A program made the position numbers and the translations under genes. A DNA stretch of 64,000 nt, from the NCBI GenBank assembly GCA_928724745.1, contig CAKMXJ010000018.1, positions 124,001 through 188,000 on the forward strand. Reading direction: 5' to 3'. Shown piece after piece: positions 10,641-22,113 of the stretch (position 1 is its first letter; the number at the start of each line of letters is the position of its first letter). The notes below the pieces were generated by a model. That model did no database searches. It had not been told where the DNA came from and saw only the letters and a program-made list of their open reading frames with translations. This stretch comes from Anthracocystis setariae. Lineage: Eukaryota; Basidiomycota; Ustilaginomycetes; Ustilaginales; Ustilaginaceae.

Positions 10641-11111
10641 ATGGAGACAGTTTCTACAACAGAGAGTGGGTTTTTCGAATCCGAACGAGCCAAACTCATC
10701 ACTGATATCTCAAAGGTAAATTTCCCCCTTTCCCCCTTAAACACGGGCTGTGTAGATAGCTAACCCAATCGCTCCTCTTCGCATTCATCTTCAACGTTTT
10801 CACTTGAACTCGATCTATCTATCGTGGGGGGGGGGGGTGTTTTTTTTTGGTACCAGGGAATCGAAAACATTCTAGGTGAAAGTAACGATCTCAATCGAAA
10901 ACTAGAACAATCCATCTCAGTAGGAAAAGAATTCCTCCCAATCTCAATCCTCTGGTCCAAATTCCATTCCATCATACTCTCCTCAACAACACCCACAACT
11001 TCAAGCAAAGATCAAAACTCCTCCACCACAACCACAACCACAACCACAACTACTCAACAATCTAACCTACCCCCAGGTGTTGCCCCAGGAGGCGGCAGCA
11101 TCTACACCTAA
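10641..11111 (+). CDS. DAD1: DASH complex subunit Dad1 (two exons)
   Basis: Dad1 is a small subunit of the fungal DASH/Dam1 complex that couples kinetochores to spindle microtubules. I model exons 10641-10715 and 10857-11111. The 141-base intron has donor GTAAAT, branch-like GCTAAC near 10760 and acceptor CAG, and joins in phase 0 to give 109 residues. The joined protein carries the Dad1 signature: FFESERAKLITDISK, then GIENILGESNDLNRKLEQ, then VGKEFLPISILWSKFHS. The helical core spans about residues 10-65. The tail is a Thr-rich stretch (about ten consecutive Thr) ending PPGVAPGGGSIYT. The intron holds a G12 run next to a T9 run just before the acceptor. Confidence 0.93.
10826..10848 (+). 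repeat. G12-TG-T9 tract beside the DAD1 3' splice site
   Basis: Twelve G then TG then nine T end 8 bases before the acceptor AG at 10855-10856. The T tract serves as the polypyrimidine tract. Confidence 0.8.
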
Positions 11112-11200
11112 ATCCAACCTCTCAACTTTCAAAACAAAAACACACCGCCCAACATCTCATCATGTATTATATTAACCCAGCCGAGAACATTTTTTTTTTC

Positions 11201-12368
11201 TCATCCACGATGAACCCCACCAAACGCAAGAACCTGAACACCCTTTCCCTTCCCCTTCTTCTTCCTCCCCACCGCCTCAGCCTCTTGTTCAGCCACCAAC
11301 GCCTCCCTCAACCCATCCAACGCAACCCCATCATCAATCCTACCCGCAGACGCAGTCCAAGGCGTACTCGCCCCACTCGCCTCAGCACTACTCGGACTAC
11401 GTCCACCCGACAGCAGCGCCTTCTTATGTGCATTCAAACTCGCCTTGACCGCATTACTCGGCAGACTCGGAAACGCCACACTACTCGCCGTATTAACTCC
11501 CCCTCCCCCTCCGCCGGCGGCGGCAGCGGAATGCACCGTCGTTACATACGGTTTCGACGCCGGAACAGCAGCACCTGACCACTTGGCTGTGCGTCCACGC
11601 GATGCGACCGCATGTGCGAGCGACCCTGGAATCGACGTCGACCCAACCGAAGTGCCCGACGTACCCAGACTAGGGAAATGCTCTCGCAGCGCTACAGGTC
11701 TCCCCGCTCCATGTCCCGACGAAGCCGAAGCTGCCCGTTCCACATTCGCCCACACCTGACTTGAGCTCGCCGCCGACGACTTTTTAATACTCCTCACCTG
11801 ATCCCGCCTACCACCGGCACCGGCACCGGCACCGGCATATCCACCCCCGGCGCCTCCCGATGTGAGCGAGGGGAACTGACTCGTCTCGACGCGATACCCA
11901 TTCCACGCGTCGCCCAACGCGTGCGCCTTATCCTTGTCCTCCAGCAGATCGAGCAATCCATTGACGAGCGGCGCACACTCGTCCATGTCGCCCACGAGCG
12001 AGTGCATCGTCGAGATCAGATCGCGCGCCGAATTCTCGCCGTTCTTGAAGGCGCGCAGCGACGAGCGCAACGCGGCGATGCGCGGTTCCGAGCCGTTGAG
12101 CGTGGTGCTCAGTTGGTCCATGTAGGCTTGGTGTTTTTGTTCGGTGGTGCGCGCGTCGGTGACGGTGCGCGTGCGGTCGGCCGAGATGCCTTGCGCGGTG
12201 GCGGTGGCGGGGGCGGGGGCGGGGGCGGGGTTGGTGAGGCCGGAGCCAAACATGGCGCGGCGAGAGGCGGCGGAGGCGGGGCCAGCGCCGGGGACGTGCG
12301 AGCGCGTGGCGAGCGAAGACACGCCCAGGATGTCGCGTGATGAGGATTCACCGTTGTTATTGTTGTTG

Positions 12369-12400
<32 letters not shown>

Positions 12401-13573
12401 GGAGCGCGATTTGGCCCCGCCTTTCTTAGCGCCTCCACCGCCGTCATCGTAGGAAAAGTTGGCTTCGATGCGCAGAGCCTCCCTCCGTTCTCTTGTACTG
12501 AGCTCGTTACCGTGCTTCTCGAGCTGGTGCGCTTTGAAGTCCATCTCGCTGTCAAACACGATGAACTTTTCATCGAGACAGTCTTTATTCTCGCACAACC
12601 AGTGGTCGCGCCGAAAGTGTTTCTCGAGCATGTCGTAGTCGCGGTAGTACTTCCATCGTTCCTCCTCGCTGCCGCGTGCTTTGCAGATGTGGCATTGTTC
12701 GTGGCGGTCGCGCATGTGCGAGAACAGTTCGTCGTCCGAATAGAACAGCAAACGGTCGTACTCGCATAGACGGTGTTCGGCCTTTTCGTGTACGGCGAGC
12801 GATTGTTCGGTGTGCAAGGTGTGTTCGTGTGCAAAGATCTTCTTGTGTGTGATGCAGAGTGGACAGACGAGGCGATTGTGTTGGCGTCGGACGTGCGCCT
12901 TGTAGTCCTTCCATCCCGTGCAGGCCACTTCGCAGTTGGGATCGGGACAGTTGAAGCGCAACAGTAGCACGGTCTCTTCCAGTGCCTCCTTGGTTTCGAA
13001 GCTGATAGGCAGCTTCTTGTCCGTGTATGGAATGTCGTGCGGTTGGAAGTCGGCAAAGTTTTTGGTGGAGCAAGAGGTGAAAATGAGACGGTCGATCTTA
13101 CACTTGCAGAAGGTGCATTCGTCCTTTTTGTACAGAACGCGCAGACGGAGCGCACAAATGTGACACGTGCGATGGTCACAGGGGGCTATCGAGGTGAGCT
13201 TGATCGGGTCGGCACAAATGAAGCATACGTCGGCTTCAGGTGGCAGTTGGTCGCCTTGGTCTTGACCTGCAGCGGCGGAGTTGGCTGGTCCAGCCTCGAT
13301 CGGGGCAGCGTCGGATGTGCCGGCGTGGTGATCATCTTGAGCTGAGTCGTGGGATTGTACGGCGTTGTTGTTGGGTTTGTTGTTCCTCGAGTGATTTCCA
13401 CCTCGATTCCTGTTGTCGTTGCTAGTGAGCGAGCCACCAAAGTTGACCCTGCGTCCACCACCCCTCGACGAGCTTGGACCACCACCACCGCCTCTGCGAT
13501 TCGAAGCGCCGCCTCGCGAGCGGTTATTCGACCGGGGCCCATCAGACGCGGTAGATTCGGGAGCAGCGCTCAT
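11201..13573 (-). CDS. HEL2: RING-finger E3 ubiquitin ligase, Hel2/ZNF598 family
   Basis: Family members ubiquitinate ribosomal proteins on collided ribosomes and start ribosome-associated quality control in the cytoplasm. The chosen ATG at 13573 starts MSAAPESTAS and gives 790 residues. The open frame extends 77 codons further upstream, but that part looks like leader sequence. A Gly/Arg/Asn-rich N-terminus precedes a RING finger at about residues 117-158 (CFICADPI, then CDHRTCHICALR, then CTFCKC). C2H2-type segments follow in Hel2 order: CPDPNCEVACTGWKDYKAHV, CPLC, LFSHMRDRHEQCHIC and HWLCENKDCLDEKF. A low-complexity T6-N11 stretch comes next, then a disordered Ser/Ala/Gly tail ending GRKKKGKGKGVQVLAFGG. 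The order RING then zinc fingers then basic tail is typical of the family. It diverges from eIF4A. Confidence 0.92.
12352..12402. repeat. (TTG)n/(GGT)n coding microsatellite in HEL2
   Basis: Encodes consecutive Asn then Thr residues on the minus strand. It stays in frame, so length change alters only a disordered linker. Confidence 0.88.
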
Positions 13574-14894
13574 CACCAGATATGCTTCCAGATGACCCCT
13601 GCAAGCAGTAAAATATGATGGCAAGAAGCTGAAGAGAGAGGAACAATGACAAGAAGCAACGAGAATTTGGCCCTCAGATTGTGGAGCTGGCGAGGCGCAA
13701 TGCGAGCTTATGACGAAAGGGCCCCTCTTGACGCACCCCCGTCCGTCCGTCCGTCCGTCTGCGCCCACTTTGTGTATGGAAAACTGCGCAGCGCCAAACG
13801 ACACACTTGTCTCGGTCTCCCAATTTTTTTTTAGTAGTTTTCTTTTTTCTTTTTTTCTTTTTTTTACTCAGCACCCAACTCAATCACAAAGCGATGAGCA
13901 ACTGGACATCCAATCGCGTTTTTTCTTACAACAGGGTCTACCCGATCGAATGATTTGACACATCGGGGGGAAGCTCCTCTCTGATGATCGTTATAATACG
14001 AGCAGCGGCGAGGCCAAGCGCGACGTGATTTCATCCCACGTTTCCATTTCAAATTTCAATCGACATGATCTCTTGATTCCTGTACTGTATTCCAAATCTT
14101 GCGCAGAAGTCTCTTTTGAATTAGAAAAGGTAGAAAAAGCATTTGAACTGCAGATTAACAACGGTGGCCTCGATCTGTATTTAAGATTTGAATTTCATTT
14201 CAGATGGCTCAACACGGCGAAAACTTTTTTTTTTTTTCCTTTTTTTTTTTTTTTTGACCCTCTTCCTCTCTTCTTCTTCCAATTTGGTTCTTCCTGGGTC
14301 AGTTGCAGGTGGGCATCGGCTGAGTCGGTGTCAGAGTTCGAAATTTGCCCCTCTCTGTCGTCAGTTCTTCCAACAAATCTCTTTTTTCTTTTGTGTGAGG
14401 GAGACTGCGTGTGTGCGCTGTCTACAGTATCTGCCAGTCGATTCAACTTCCCTAAATCGATTTTTGTCGCAGCCCACCTTCTTGCTTCTTCTTTTTCTGT
14501 CAGGCGGCACTCAGCCATCTGCTGCCTTCTTGTTTTTTGGTTTCGGATTTTTCTTTTCCTTGCGTTTGGCGCTCAGCCTGCAAAATGCAAAACTCTCCCC
14601 CCTTCTCTGGATGAAGCAGTTGCAAGATACGCTCGCTGTGTGCAATGTGCTGCTGTGTCGAGTTTGGTCGACATCGCCGTACTGCACCGCCAATCTTGTC
14701 CCTTCGCCTTCATCTGCTTTTATAGCACCAACAGCTACAACCAACACCATCTCATCCAACGCATACAGGTTGAAAGGCGATCTCTGATCCTTTCAACTTT
14801 TTTTTTCTCTTCAGCGCTCACCAAACCCAACCACCTCAAGGCGTCGACTTGATTCAGTCCGACTCCTTGATTCTTTCTTCTCTGTTCGCCCAAC
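13574..14894. other. Divergent promoter region between HEL2 and eIF4A
   Basis: 1.3 kb with T-rich tracts (13827-13866 and 14225-14255) and a GTACTGTA motif at 14082. The plus-strand reading frames are low-complexity leader sequence, not protein-like. Confidence 0.6.
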
Positions 14895-15582
14895 ATGTCT
14901 AAGTATGTCATCAGTCCCCAGCATCTGAGCGAATTCCTGCTCTTCCACTCTTGCATTCGACTCGGAGAATCATAGCAAGCAATGATACGTGCAATGAATG
15001 GTGTGGCTTTCTTCGGTCGGACGGATGGCACGGTGAAGGACGAGTCGCAAGAGGCAAGGGATCGGGATCGCATGCTCAGTGGAACCTAGCCTCTTTCTGG
15101 TACGCTCGCACTTTTGGCGCCACCCTTGACTCGACGATTCCACTCAGCCACCGTATACGCAATATCGGTACGACCGAAGTAGTTACTGCACACACATCGC
15201 CACGCACCAAACTTGCCTCATTTGCCCGCAGTCGCACTCTGGCTGGGATGTGCATTGCACTACATTGCTATGACACACGGCTCGGATGCTATCCGATCCG
15301 ATGTGCATGTCCACCGTACTGACTTGTCTTTCTATCTTTGCCTTATGCCCGATTCTTCCTTTCAGGCCCGAGGAGACTCCCGCCGCTGCCCCCGATGCCG
15401 GCAACAACCTCCAGATCGCCGATGGCGAGATCGAGTCCAACTGGGAGACCGTCATTGACAACTTCGACAACATGGAGCTCAAGGACGAGCTTCTCCGTGG
15501 TGTCTACGCTTACGGTTTCGAGCGTCCCTCCGCCATCCAGGCTCGTGCCATCGTCCCCGTCATCAAGGGCCACGATGTGATC

Positions 15583-15624
<42 letters not shown>

Positions 15625-16581
15625 ATCGCCATTCTCCAGCGCATCGACCCCAGCATCAAGGCCGTCCAGGCCCTTATCTTGGCTCCCACCCGTGAGCTTG
15701 CCCAGCAGATCCAGAAGGTCGTCATCGCTCTCGGCGACTACATGAAGATCGACTGCCACGCCTGCATCGGTGGTACCAACGTCCGCGAGGACATGGCCAA
15801 GCTCAACGAGGGCGCCCAGGTCGTCGTCGGTACCCCCGGCCGTGTCTACGACATGATCAACCGTCGTGCTTTCAAAACCGACCAGCTCAAGATGTTCTGC
15901 CTCGACGAGGCCGACGAGATGCTCTCGCGTGGTTTCAAGGACCAGATGTACGAGGTCTTCCAGCTCCTCCCCCAGGACACCCAGTGCGTTCTCCTCTCGG
16001 CCACCATGCCCCAGGAGGTTCTCGAGGTCACCAAGAAGTTCATGCGTGAGCCCGTCCGCATCCTCGTCAAGCGTGACGAGCTTACCCTCGAAGGTATCAA
16101 GCAGTTCTACGTCGCCGTCGAGAAGGAGGAGTGGAAGCTCGACACCCTCTGCGATCTCTACGAGACCGTCACCATCACTCAGGCCGTCATCTTCTGCAAC
16201 ACCCGTAGAAAGGTCGACTGGCTCACCGACAAGCTCACCTCGCGTGAGTTCACCGTCTCCGCCATGCACGGTGACATGGAGCAGGCCCAGCGTGAGGTCA
16301 TCATGCGCGAGTTCCGTTCGGGTTCGTCGCGTGTTCTGATCACCACCGACTTGCTCGCCCGTGGTATCGATGTTCAGCAGGTTTCGCTCGTCATCAACTA
16401 CGACTTGCCCTCCAACCGTGAGAACTACATCCACCGTATCGGCCGTGGTGGTCGTTTCGGTCGTAAGGGTGTTGCCATCAACTTTGTCACCTCGGACGAT
16501 GTCCGTATGCTCCGTGACATTGAGCAGTTCTACTCCACCCAGATCGACGAGATGCCCCTCAACGTCGCCGACCTTATCTAA
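14895..16581 (+). CDS. TIF1: Translation initiation factor eIF4A (DEAD-box RNA helicase)
   Basis: eIF4A is the ATP-dependent RNA helicase of the cytoplasmic eIF4F cap-binding complex. I model an 8-base first coding exon (14895-14902, ATGTCTAA), a 463-base intron (14903-15365; donor GTATGT, branch CTGAC near the 3' end, acceptor TTCAG) and exon 15366-16581. The product has 407 residues and starts MSKPEETPAA. The canonical motifs are present: Q motif region (GFERPSAIQ), [30 protein letters not shown] and [13 protein letters not shown]. Length and sequence fit fungal eIF4A (Tif1/Tif2) closely. Codon choice is very biased toward C-ending codons, as expected for a highly expressed gene. That bias also creates a long antisense open frame, which I reject. 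Confidence 0.97.
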
Positions 16582-16968
16582 GCGCTCCCCAAGCTGCATT
16601 TGCACGCGATTCGCTGCAAAAAAAGTCTGTATGATACGTTCCCCCTTCCATCTAGAGGGACGTGTCTTGGACACCCAAATCTCTCTGGTATAGGCTGGCA
16701 TTCCAGTCGATACCAAACGCATATGAATTCACATTGTTCCGAGACCGGCTCGATCGAACAGATCGAGCTATGGTTGATAGAAACACGCTCGCCTATGTAC
16801 GGTACGCGCTATGCGGTTTATGTTGTTTTTTTTTTTCTCTCTCCTGAATTCTTTCGCGAGGTTGCTATGGCAAATGGCACTTGTTTTTCTCTTTCTCGTT
16901 CTCGTTGTCGTACTTGAATGGGATTTTTGACCTGAGTGTCCGCGATGAACTTTATACTGGAGCCGTTG
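16582..16968. other. Convergent 3' flanks of eIF4A and the zinc-cluster factor
   Basis: Contains a T-rich stretch near 16827 and CT-rich sequence. No gene seen. Confidence 0.6.
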
Positions 16969-19686
16969 CTATTCGGGCATGTAACACAGGATGCTTGTTG
17001 ACTCGCTGGGTGGTAGGGCGTGGGAGGGTGCAGACGGAGGAGTGGGCAAGGGGGAGTACGATGCAGTTGGCTGTGTGTCAGTGGTTGGAGCTGTTGGCAG
17101 CCAGTGGGAGGAATGTGGCGTTGCTTGGACGTATATGTTGGCACTTGTTGGGAGCAGCAGGGGTGAGCAGGTTTGGGTTGGCCAGCCTCGAGATTGTGAG
17201 TCCTGCCAATGCGCATGCAGCTCGAAGGGAACGAGCGATGACGAGTAGGAGGCGAGCGGTTCGGTTTGGTAGGGTGTGCGAACTTCGCTCGCCTGCGCCG
17301 GGCTCGACGAGGATATATGCGGTGTAACCGGTGCCCAAGCGGTGGTCGCGAGGCTAGACGCTTGGGCTCCTTCTTTCATGCTTCGCAAACGGTTGAGCGC
17401 TGCTCGAACCGTGTTACTGCAAAGCGGCCATTTGGAAGCCTGTTTTGATTCGCCGTGTAGGTGCGTCAGTCTTCTGATCTGGAAAGCTTCCCGTCTTCCG
17501 CCATGCATATGCTTACGTATCGCTCGCCGAGTTCAATAGCCGCCTGGATGGTGCCTTGCCAATCATGTCCGCGATTCTGTTGTACGTCAAACTGCTCATA
17601 AGACCACACAAAGCTGTGCCCATTCCGAACCCAGTCTTGCTGTCGCTTGTCAGTTCCATCGTGCAAAACCGCATCACTTGCCAGTGCGGAGCCTACTCAC
17701 GCCGCCAACAAGTCGCCGAAAGTCAAAGCATCCACCACATGATCGCCCATCCAGCCCGCGTGAGTCCACGCCGAAGCGTAGAACGATAGTGCGTTGCTCG
17801 CCAAGTGCGTGGCGTTGGTTACCCAGCGCGAATGCCTCCGCTCGCCCGCGCCAAACGTATACAAGAGTCGAGCAAACATGCCATAAATCTGTGCGCCGAG
17901 CTTGTTCTTAACCAGTGCTTGCTGCGACGCATCCACCTCGGTGCTTGAAGCACCAAGCGCCTCGAACCCTTGCTCAAATCGTTCCGACAGCTGTCGGACT
18001 TTGCTGAGCAGTGTCCACACGGCATCATTGTGATGTGCTTCCGAGAGGACGGCGCAGGGGATGCTGAAGACGTGGATGGCCATATACTCGAGGCGCTTCT
18101 GCTCGATTTGGCAGCTCGAAACGAAGGTGGCCAGGCTGTTCTTGCAGCCGATCGTCTCGACTTGATCACCTTGGCTGTTGCATGGCAGCGTGTGATTGAC
18201 TTTTTTCAGCAGGATTGCCGTTTCTGACGGAATCGGAAAGCGTGTTGACGATCAGCCAAGGTTGGCTCGGTTGGACATCATCGTTCACTGTGCGCACTTA
18301 CCGAGGAGTAGGTAGTCAAGTGCACGACGGAAAGAAGCCTGCTGACCATGCCAAAGTACAAACGAAGGCAAGAAATGTCAGACGCTTCGGTGCTGGTGGC
18401 CGTTTCAACGAAGGGTGTGAAACTTTTGTACGCACTGGAACAATGCTGAGTCCAAGGAAAGCATCCGGCGAGTCTCTCTCTAGCCAGGTCTGCATAAAGA
18501 ACGTGAGCACTTCGTTCAATCGCTCAAGGTCCTCCAAGCGATGCTTGACGACGGCCAGCAGAGTCCAGAGTAACGTTGCCGAGATACGTGTGATATCGGT
18601 AGCTGCAAATAGCTGGCGGGCCATCTCCTTGACCCGCAAATGCATCTCGAATTCCTTTTGATCGGTTTCGGCGAACCCATTCGGACTGAGACACCTGACC
18701 AGCTCCTTGATCGGCCTTGCCATCCTCGAAAGCAGCACTCACTTCGTTAGTTACATGGATACTCGAGCACAAAGATAAGACCAACCTTGGGCGGACCGAG
18801 AAGATCGATTTGTTCTTACCACGATGCGAGGTCGACGATGTTGCTTGACGGAGTCGAGTTGGTCTTGGGATCTAAATGTGCTACTGCAAAGTGGATGGCA
18901 GGTGCAACTGGTGGGAAGCAATTCTCAAGCAGACCAACCAGTTGATACACATCTAGACCTTTGCCAGCTAGCTGTGAGGGCGTCTGTCCGTTTTCAGCCG
19001 CTGCGGTGGATTGTTGCTGTTCTAGCCCTGGAGGCGGCTTTTTCAGATATACGGGCAAGGCAAAGGCATGGTTGGTCTCGCTCAGAGAAGGGTGCACATC
19101 GACGGTGCATGCGAACTTCTGGATCATGCGTGGAAAACGAGTCGCTGAGTTAAGGATCAGATTCGACCCCTTTGCCTTGATGGCCATCATCCAAACGAAG
19201 CTCGAGCTCACCTGCTGCGCAACCAAGGCACTGAAAAGAGCGAGAGGGTCGGGAACGACGAGACGAGCCACTGCTAGTTCTTCCTGAATCACGTTGTTGC
19301 GTCGCGTCCTCTCCTGTAGCTGATCGTACAGTCTGATTCAACAATACCCTTGGTCAGATCAGAGATAGCCCCAACTTGGCACCGACAACGACAGAGCCCA
19401 CGCAACGAAGAACAGCAACTCACTGTAACAGATTCTCCCTCGATACGACGTTGAGCGGGAAAGCTTCGCAGGTAACGCCACCTTTGATGCAGTTGGTACA
19501 GTTGGGTAACTTGTTGTCGCATCGCTGCTTGCGCTGGCGACAACGGGTGCAGGCTCGAAGCGATCTTTCGCGCTTCTCTTCGCGAGTTTGGCTCGCCTCT
19601 CTCTTCTGTCTATTCCACTCAGCCAGCTTGGATGGATCGCTCGCTTTCGCTTTCGCTCGCTGCGTGCTGCGCGGTGCTTTCGGCAT
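16969..19686 (-). CDS. Zn2Cys6 zinc-cluster transcription factor (seven exons)
   Basis: Nuclear fungal-type binuclear zinc-cluster regulator; target genes unknown. I model exons 19424-19686, 18820-19332, 18436-18739, 18302-18338, 17701-18223, 17517-17613 and 16969-17439, giving 735 residues. Introns are 77-97 bases with GT donors and AG acceptors, and all phases agree. The 87-base fifth intron has a CTGAC branch site about 35 bases from its acceptor. The DNA-binding domain at residues 46-73 has the exact CX2CX6CX6CX2CX6C spacing (CTRCRQRKQRCDNKLPNCTN...). A predicted coiled linker (QLYDQLQERTRR) follows. The middle is helical, as in fungal regulatory homology regions. The C-terminal helix VQQNRGHDWQGTIQAAIELG precedes a Ser/Pro-rich tail. 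The exact ends of exons 5 and 6 are the least certain part. Confidence 0.82.
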
Positions 19687-20299
19687 CGTCGTAGCCGATG
19701 GACATGCACTTAGCTCGGTTCACGCCAGCTGCAAAAGAGTCGGACAGGGAAAAGGTTGGGATGACGAATTCACTAGACCATGACGATTCGCCCAGTTTAT
19801 ATGCTTTCTCCTTCTGGCACCAGAGATCGACTGCTTGGCGTCGCACATGTGTCGAAACCCCCCTTCGACATGCTTCCTCCGCGAGTGATGCTGGCACAAA
19901 GACACTCTCATACATTATCGACTCTGAGCCTGAAGGAAGAGGAGCCTTCAAACGAGGTGGAGGCCAGGCGACGAACAACTCGGTCGTTTCAACTGCTTGG
20001 TTTGGCTCACTGTCTAGAGCGGCCTCAGCGGTTATGTGCTTGGCGTGGGAAGTGGCACAGCTGTGAAAGATCACGCAAGATGGCGGTGGCGCTTCAACTG
20101 TATAGAGACACACGTCGATTCGTCCTTTCTGCGGTACCAAGACCGAGGCAGATCATGAGAGCGGATCCAACGACTTCTAGGGCCCGTCGGAAGGGGTGAG
20201 TACAAGGACCCAACTCCGACCAAGCTCCTTTGGTGAATCGTTGGGAACACGAAACTCTAAGTCGGTTCCTATTGTGCGACAGCCCTGGAGGGAATGTGC
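19687..20299. other. Upstream region of the zinc-cluster factor gene
   Basis: Lies between two minus-strand genes. Short overlapping frames on both strands have no recognisable content; I treat it as promoter and 5' leader. Confidence 0.55.
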
Positions 20300-20899
20300 T
20301 TAGATATCAAAGTCGTAGGCGAGGAGACCGTCGGTGTTGGGCAGAAGGACCGTCTTGGAGAAGCTTTGAGTGAGAAGATAGAAAGGCAAGGGTTCCGAGA
20401 AGACTTGTCAGCGTTCGGGATCATTATGAAAAGAACATGGTGCTTTCGGAAGACACCCGAAAAGGAAACATGTCGCTTGAAACTTACTTTCGATGCTCCT
20501 CATCATCGCGATAAGCCTCATAGTCTTGGCGAGAGGCAAAGACACTGTAGAGACCTGTGTTGTTCACGCGATCGGACATTGCACACGGTTTTCGGATAAA
20601 GCGAACATGAGAGTCAGCGAGGCGTTCTTCTGAAGGTTGAAATCCACCGAGGATACCCCCGTACTGTACTGTACTGCATTTTACAGCCATAAGGAAAAGT
20701 TCAAGGAACGTTTGTACTTACCCCAGTTATAACCTTCGTTGCGGCCCGGGTAAGCAGGAGGACCCCATTTGATTTCGGTAGCCTTGGACTTGGCGATGGC
20801 AAGGTCCTTGAGCGTTTCACATTTCTGCTTGAGCTCGTCAAATCCGTTGCTGAGAACCGACTGCTTGACCTTGACCAGGACGATGTGAATGACGGGCAT
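20300..20899 (-). CDS. Dabb (stress-responsive A/B barrel) domain protein
   Basis: Small dimeric ferredoxin-like alpha/beta barrel family found in plants and fungi; no reaction can be assigned. I model exons 20722-20899, 20488-20554 and 20300-20363, giving 102 residues. Introns of 167 and 124 bases have GTAAGT donors and CACAG/AAAG acceptors, and phases agree. The start MPVIHIVLVKVKQS is typical of the family (conserved His in the first strand). Then come IKWGPPAYPGRNEGYNWGLY across the first junction, SRQDYEAYRDDEEHR, and a C-terminus LPNTDGLLAYDFDI. The length matches the usual ~100 residues. The first intron contains a GTACTGTACTGTACTG tract. Confidence 0.9.
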
Positions 20900-21640
20900 C
20901 GTGATACAGTAGTTACCGAAAGTGAAGGATACGAACCGTGAGATCTTTCAGAATAAGCAATTCAAAGTGATGAGGTGAGGCGAAGCGAAGCGAGGCAAAG
21001 CAAAGGACCACAGCTGCCGTTGGTCCGGGCACGCTCTCTGTTCCTGCAGCACCAATACAGTACGGCACTCCACATGAAACCGACATCTGACGAAGGCGCT
21101 TCCAAACTGCCTACCTATACTCTACTGTAACTCGCCGAGTTGGCCGTGTTGGACCCTGGCTGGCTTTTTTGGTTGTGTGTTGTTGCCTTTAGGTTTTTCC
21201 CAGTTTGAAGCTGAAGCTATACTCTGTTTGTGGGCTCGTCAACAGCTCGATCGCATTTTTGGAGCTTTTTACGGATCCTTGATTTATTCCGAGATTTTTG
21301 AGATGAAATGGGAAAATAATAATAATTTGTTTTTCAGACGACGCGCTTAGAAGAGACAGCTTCCCGACTCAGCGCAAGCTGAACAAGCAAGGGAAGCGGA
21401 GCGACGGAATGCACACGACAACGCTAAAGTGTACTTACTGTACCTCGACTTGCAGCAAGGAAACCTGCTCGCCACTTGCAATTTCGCTGAACCTGGCCAC
21501 ATCATCCACTTGTCCTCTGCACTTTGACTTATTCGCAGCTACGAGACGCTTCCAAGATCCTTGACGTTCGCTCAAGACGGTAGAAGATCCAGATTTCACT
21601 CGCAGTCTCAAGGAAAACACAGTCATTTGCATCTTGTCTC

Positions 21641-21679
<39 letters not shown>

Positions 21680-22113
21680 GCCGTTTCAGTCTCTTCGCTA
21701 CCCCAGCTTGCCATCCAACAGAGTACTACGTACGGCTCACCTCTATCAGCTCGAACGCGAATCCAACCTGCTCCGGCGAACTCTTTTGATTCGTCTCCCC
21801 TGGAAATTTTTAAAGTTAGGTTCGGATCCTTTCAAGTCACAAACCTTGCATTCTCACGCCGCTCACTCAGGTTGCGTTCCGACGGATCAGCATCAGCATC
21901 AGCAGCAACAGCAACAGTAGCAGCATAGCTTTACCTCACCCATGGACACATAGCTCGGGGTCTCTGAACGACATTCTCACGCTAATCATTCACGTCAAAT
22001 CCGTTGCTGCAGGAGCATACTAACGAGACGCAGCGCCAGCGAGGAAAAGTGTGCAGAGGCACAGGCGGCTCAAGGAGGTAAGATCAAGCGAAGGAACGAG
22101 CAGGTCAACATAC
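20900..22113. other. Divergent promoter region between the Dabb gene and SWR1
   Basis: Contains a (CAT)n tract at 21641-21679, GTACTGTA-like motifs near 21121 and 21430-21442, and CAGCAG-rich sequence near 21890-21920. A consensus branch site (TACTAAC, 22017-22023) followed by AG dinucleotides suggests that an intron in the SWR1 leader ends here. Confidence 0.6.
21641..21679. repeat. (CAT)13 microsatellite
   Basis: Perfect TCA/CAT triplets over 39 bases. Confidence 0.92.

Noticed and set aside
12109..13179. 356-codon same-strand alternative frame inside HEL2
   Set aside because: Overlaps the RING and zinc-finger coding frame; Thr/Arg/Pro-rich out-of-frame translation.
14903..15365. Intronic C/D box snoRNA in the eIF4A intron
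   Set aside because: AATGATAC-type sequence is present, but there is no proper C box/D box pair with a terminal stem.
15343..16722. 459-codon open frame antisense to eIF4A
   Set aside because: It mirrors the biased C-ending codons of a highly expressed gene, has repetitive Asp/Gly/Leu/Val content and no recognisable domain.
17677..17700. 24-base intron joining exon 5 of the zinc-cluster factor to the next frame
   Set aside because: Too short to splice; an 87-base intron ending at CACAG (17614) restores the same frame with a branch site at a sensible distance.
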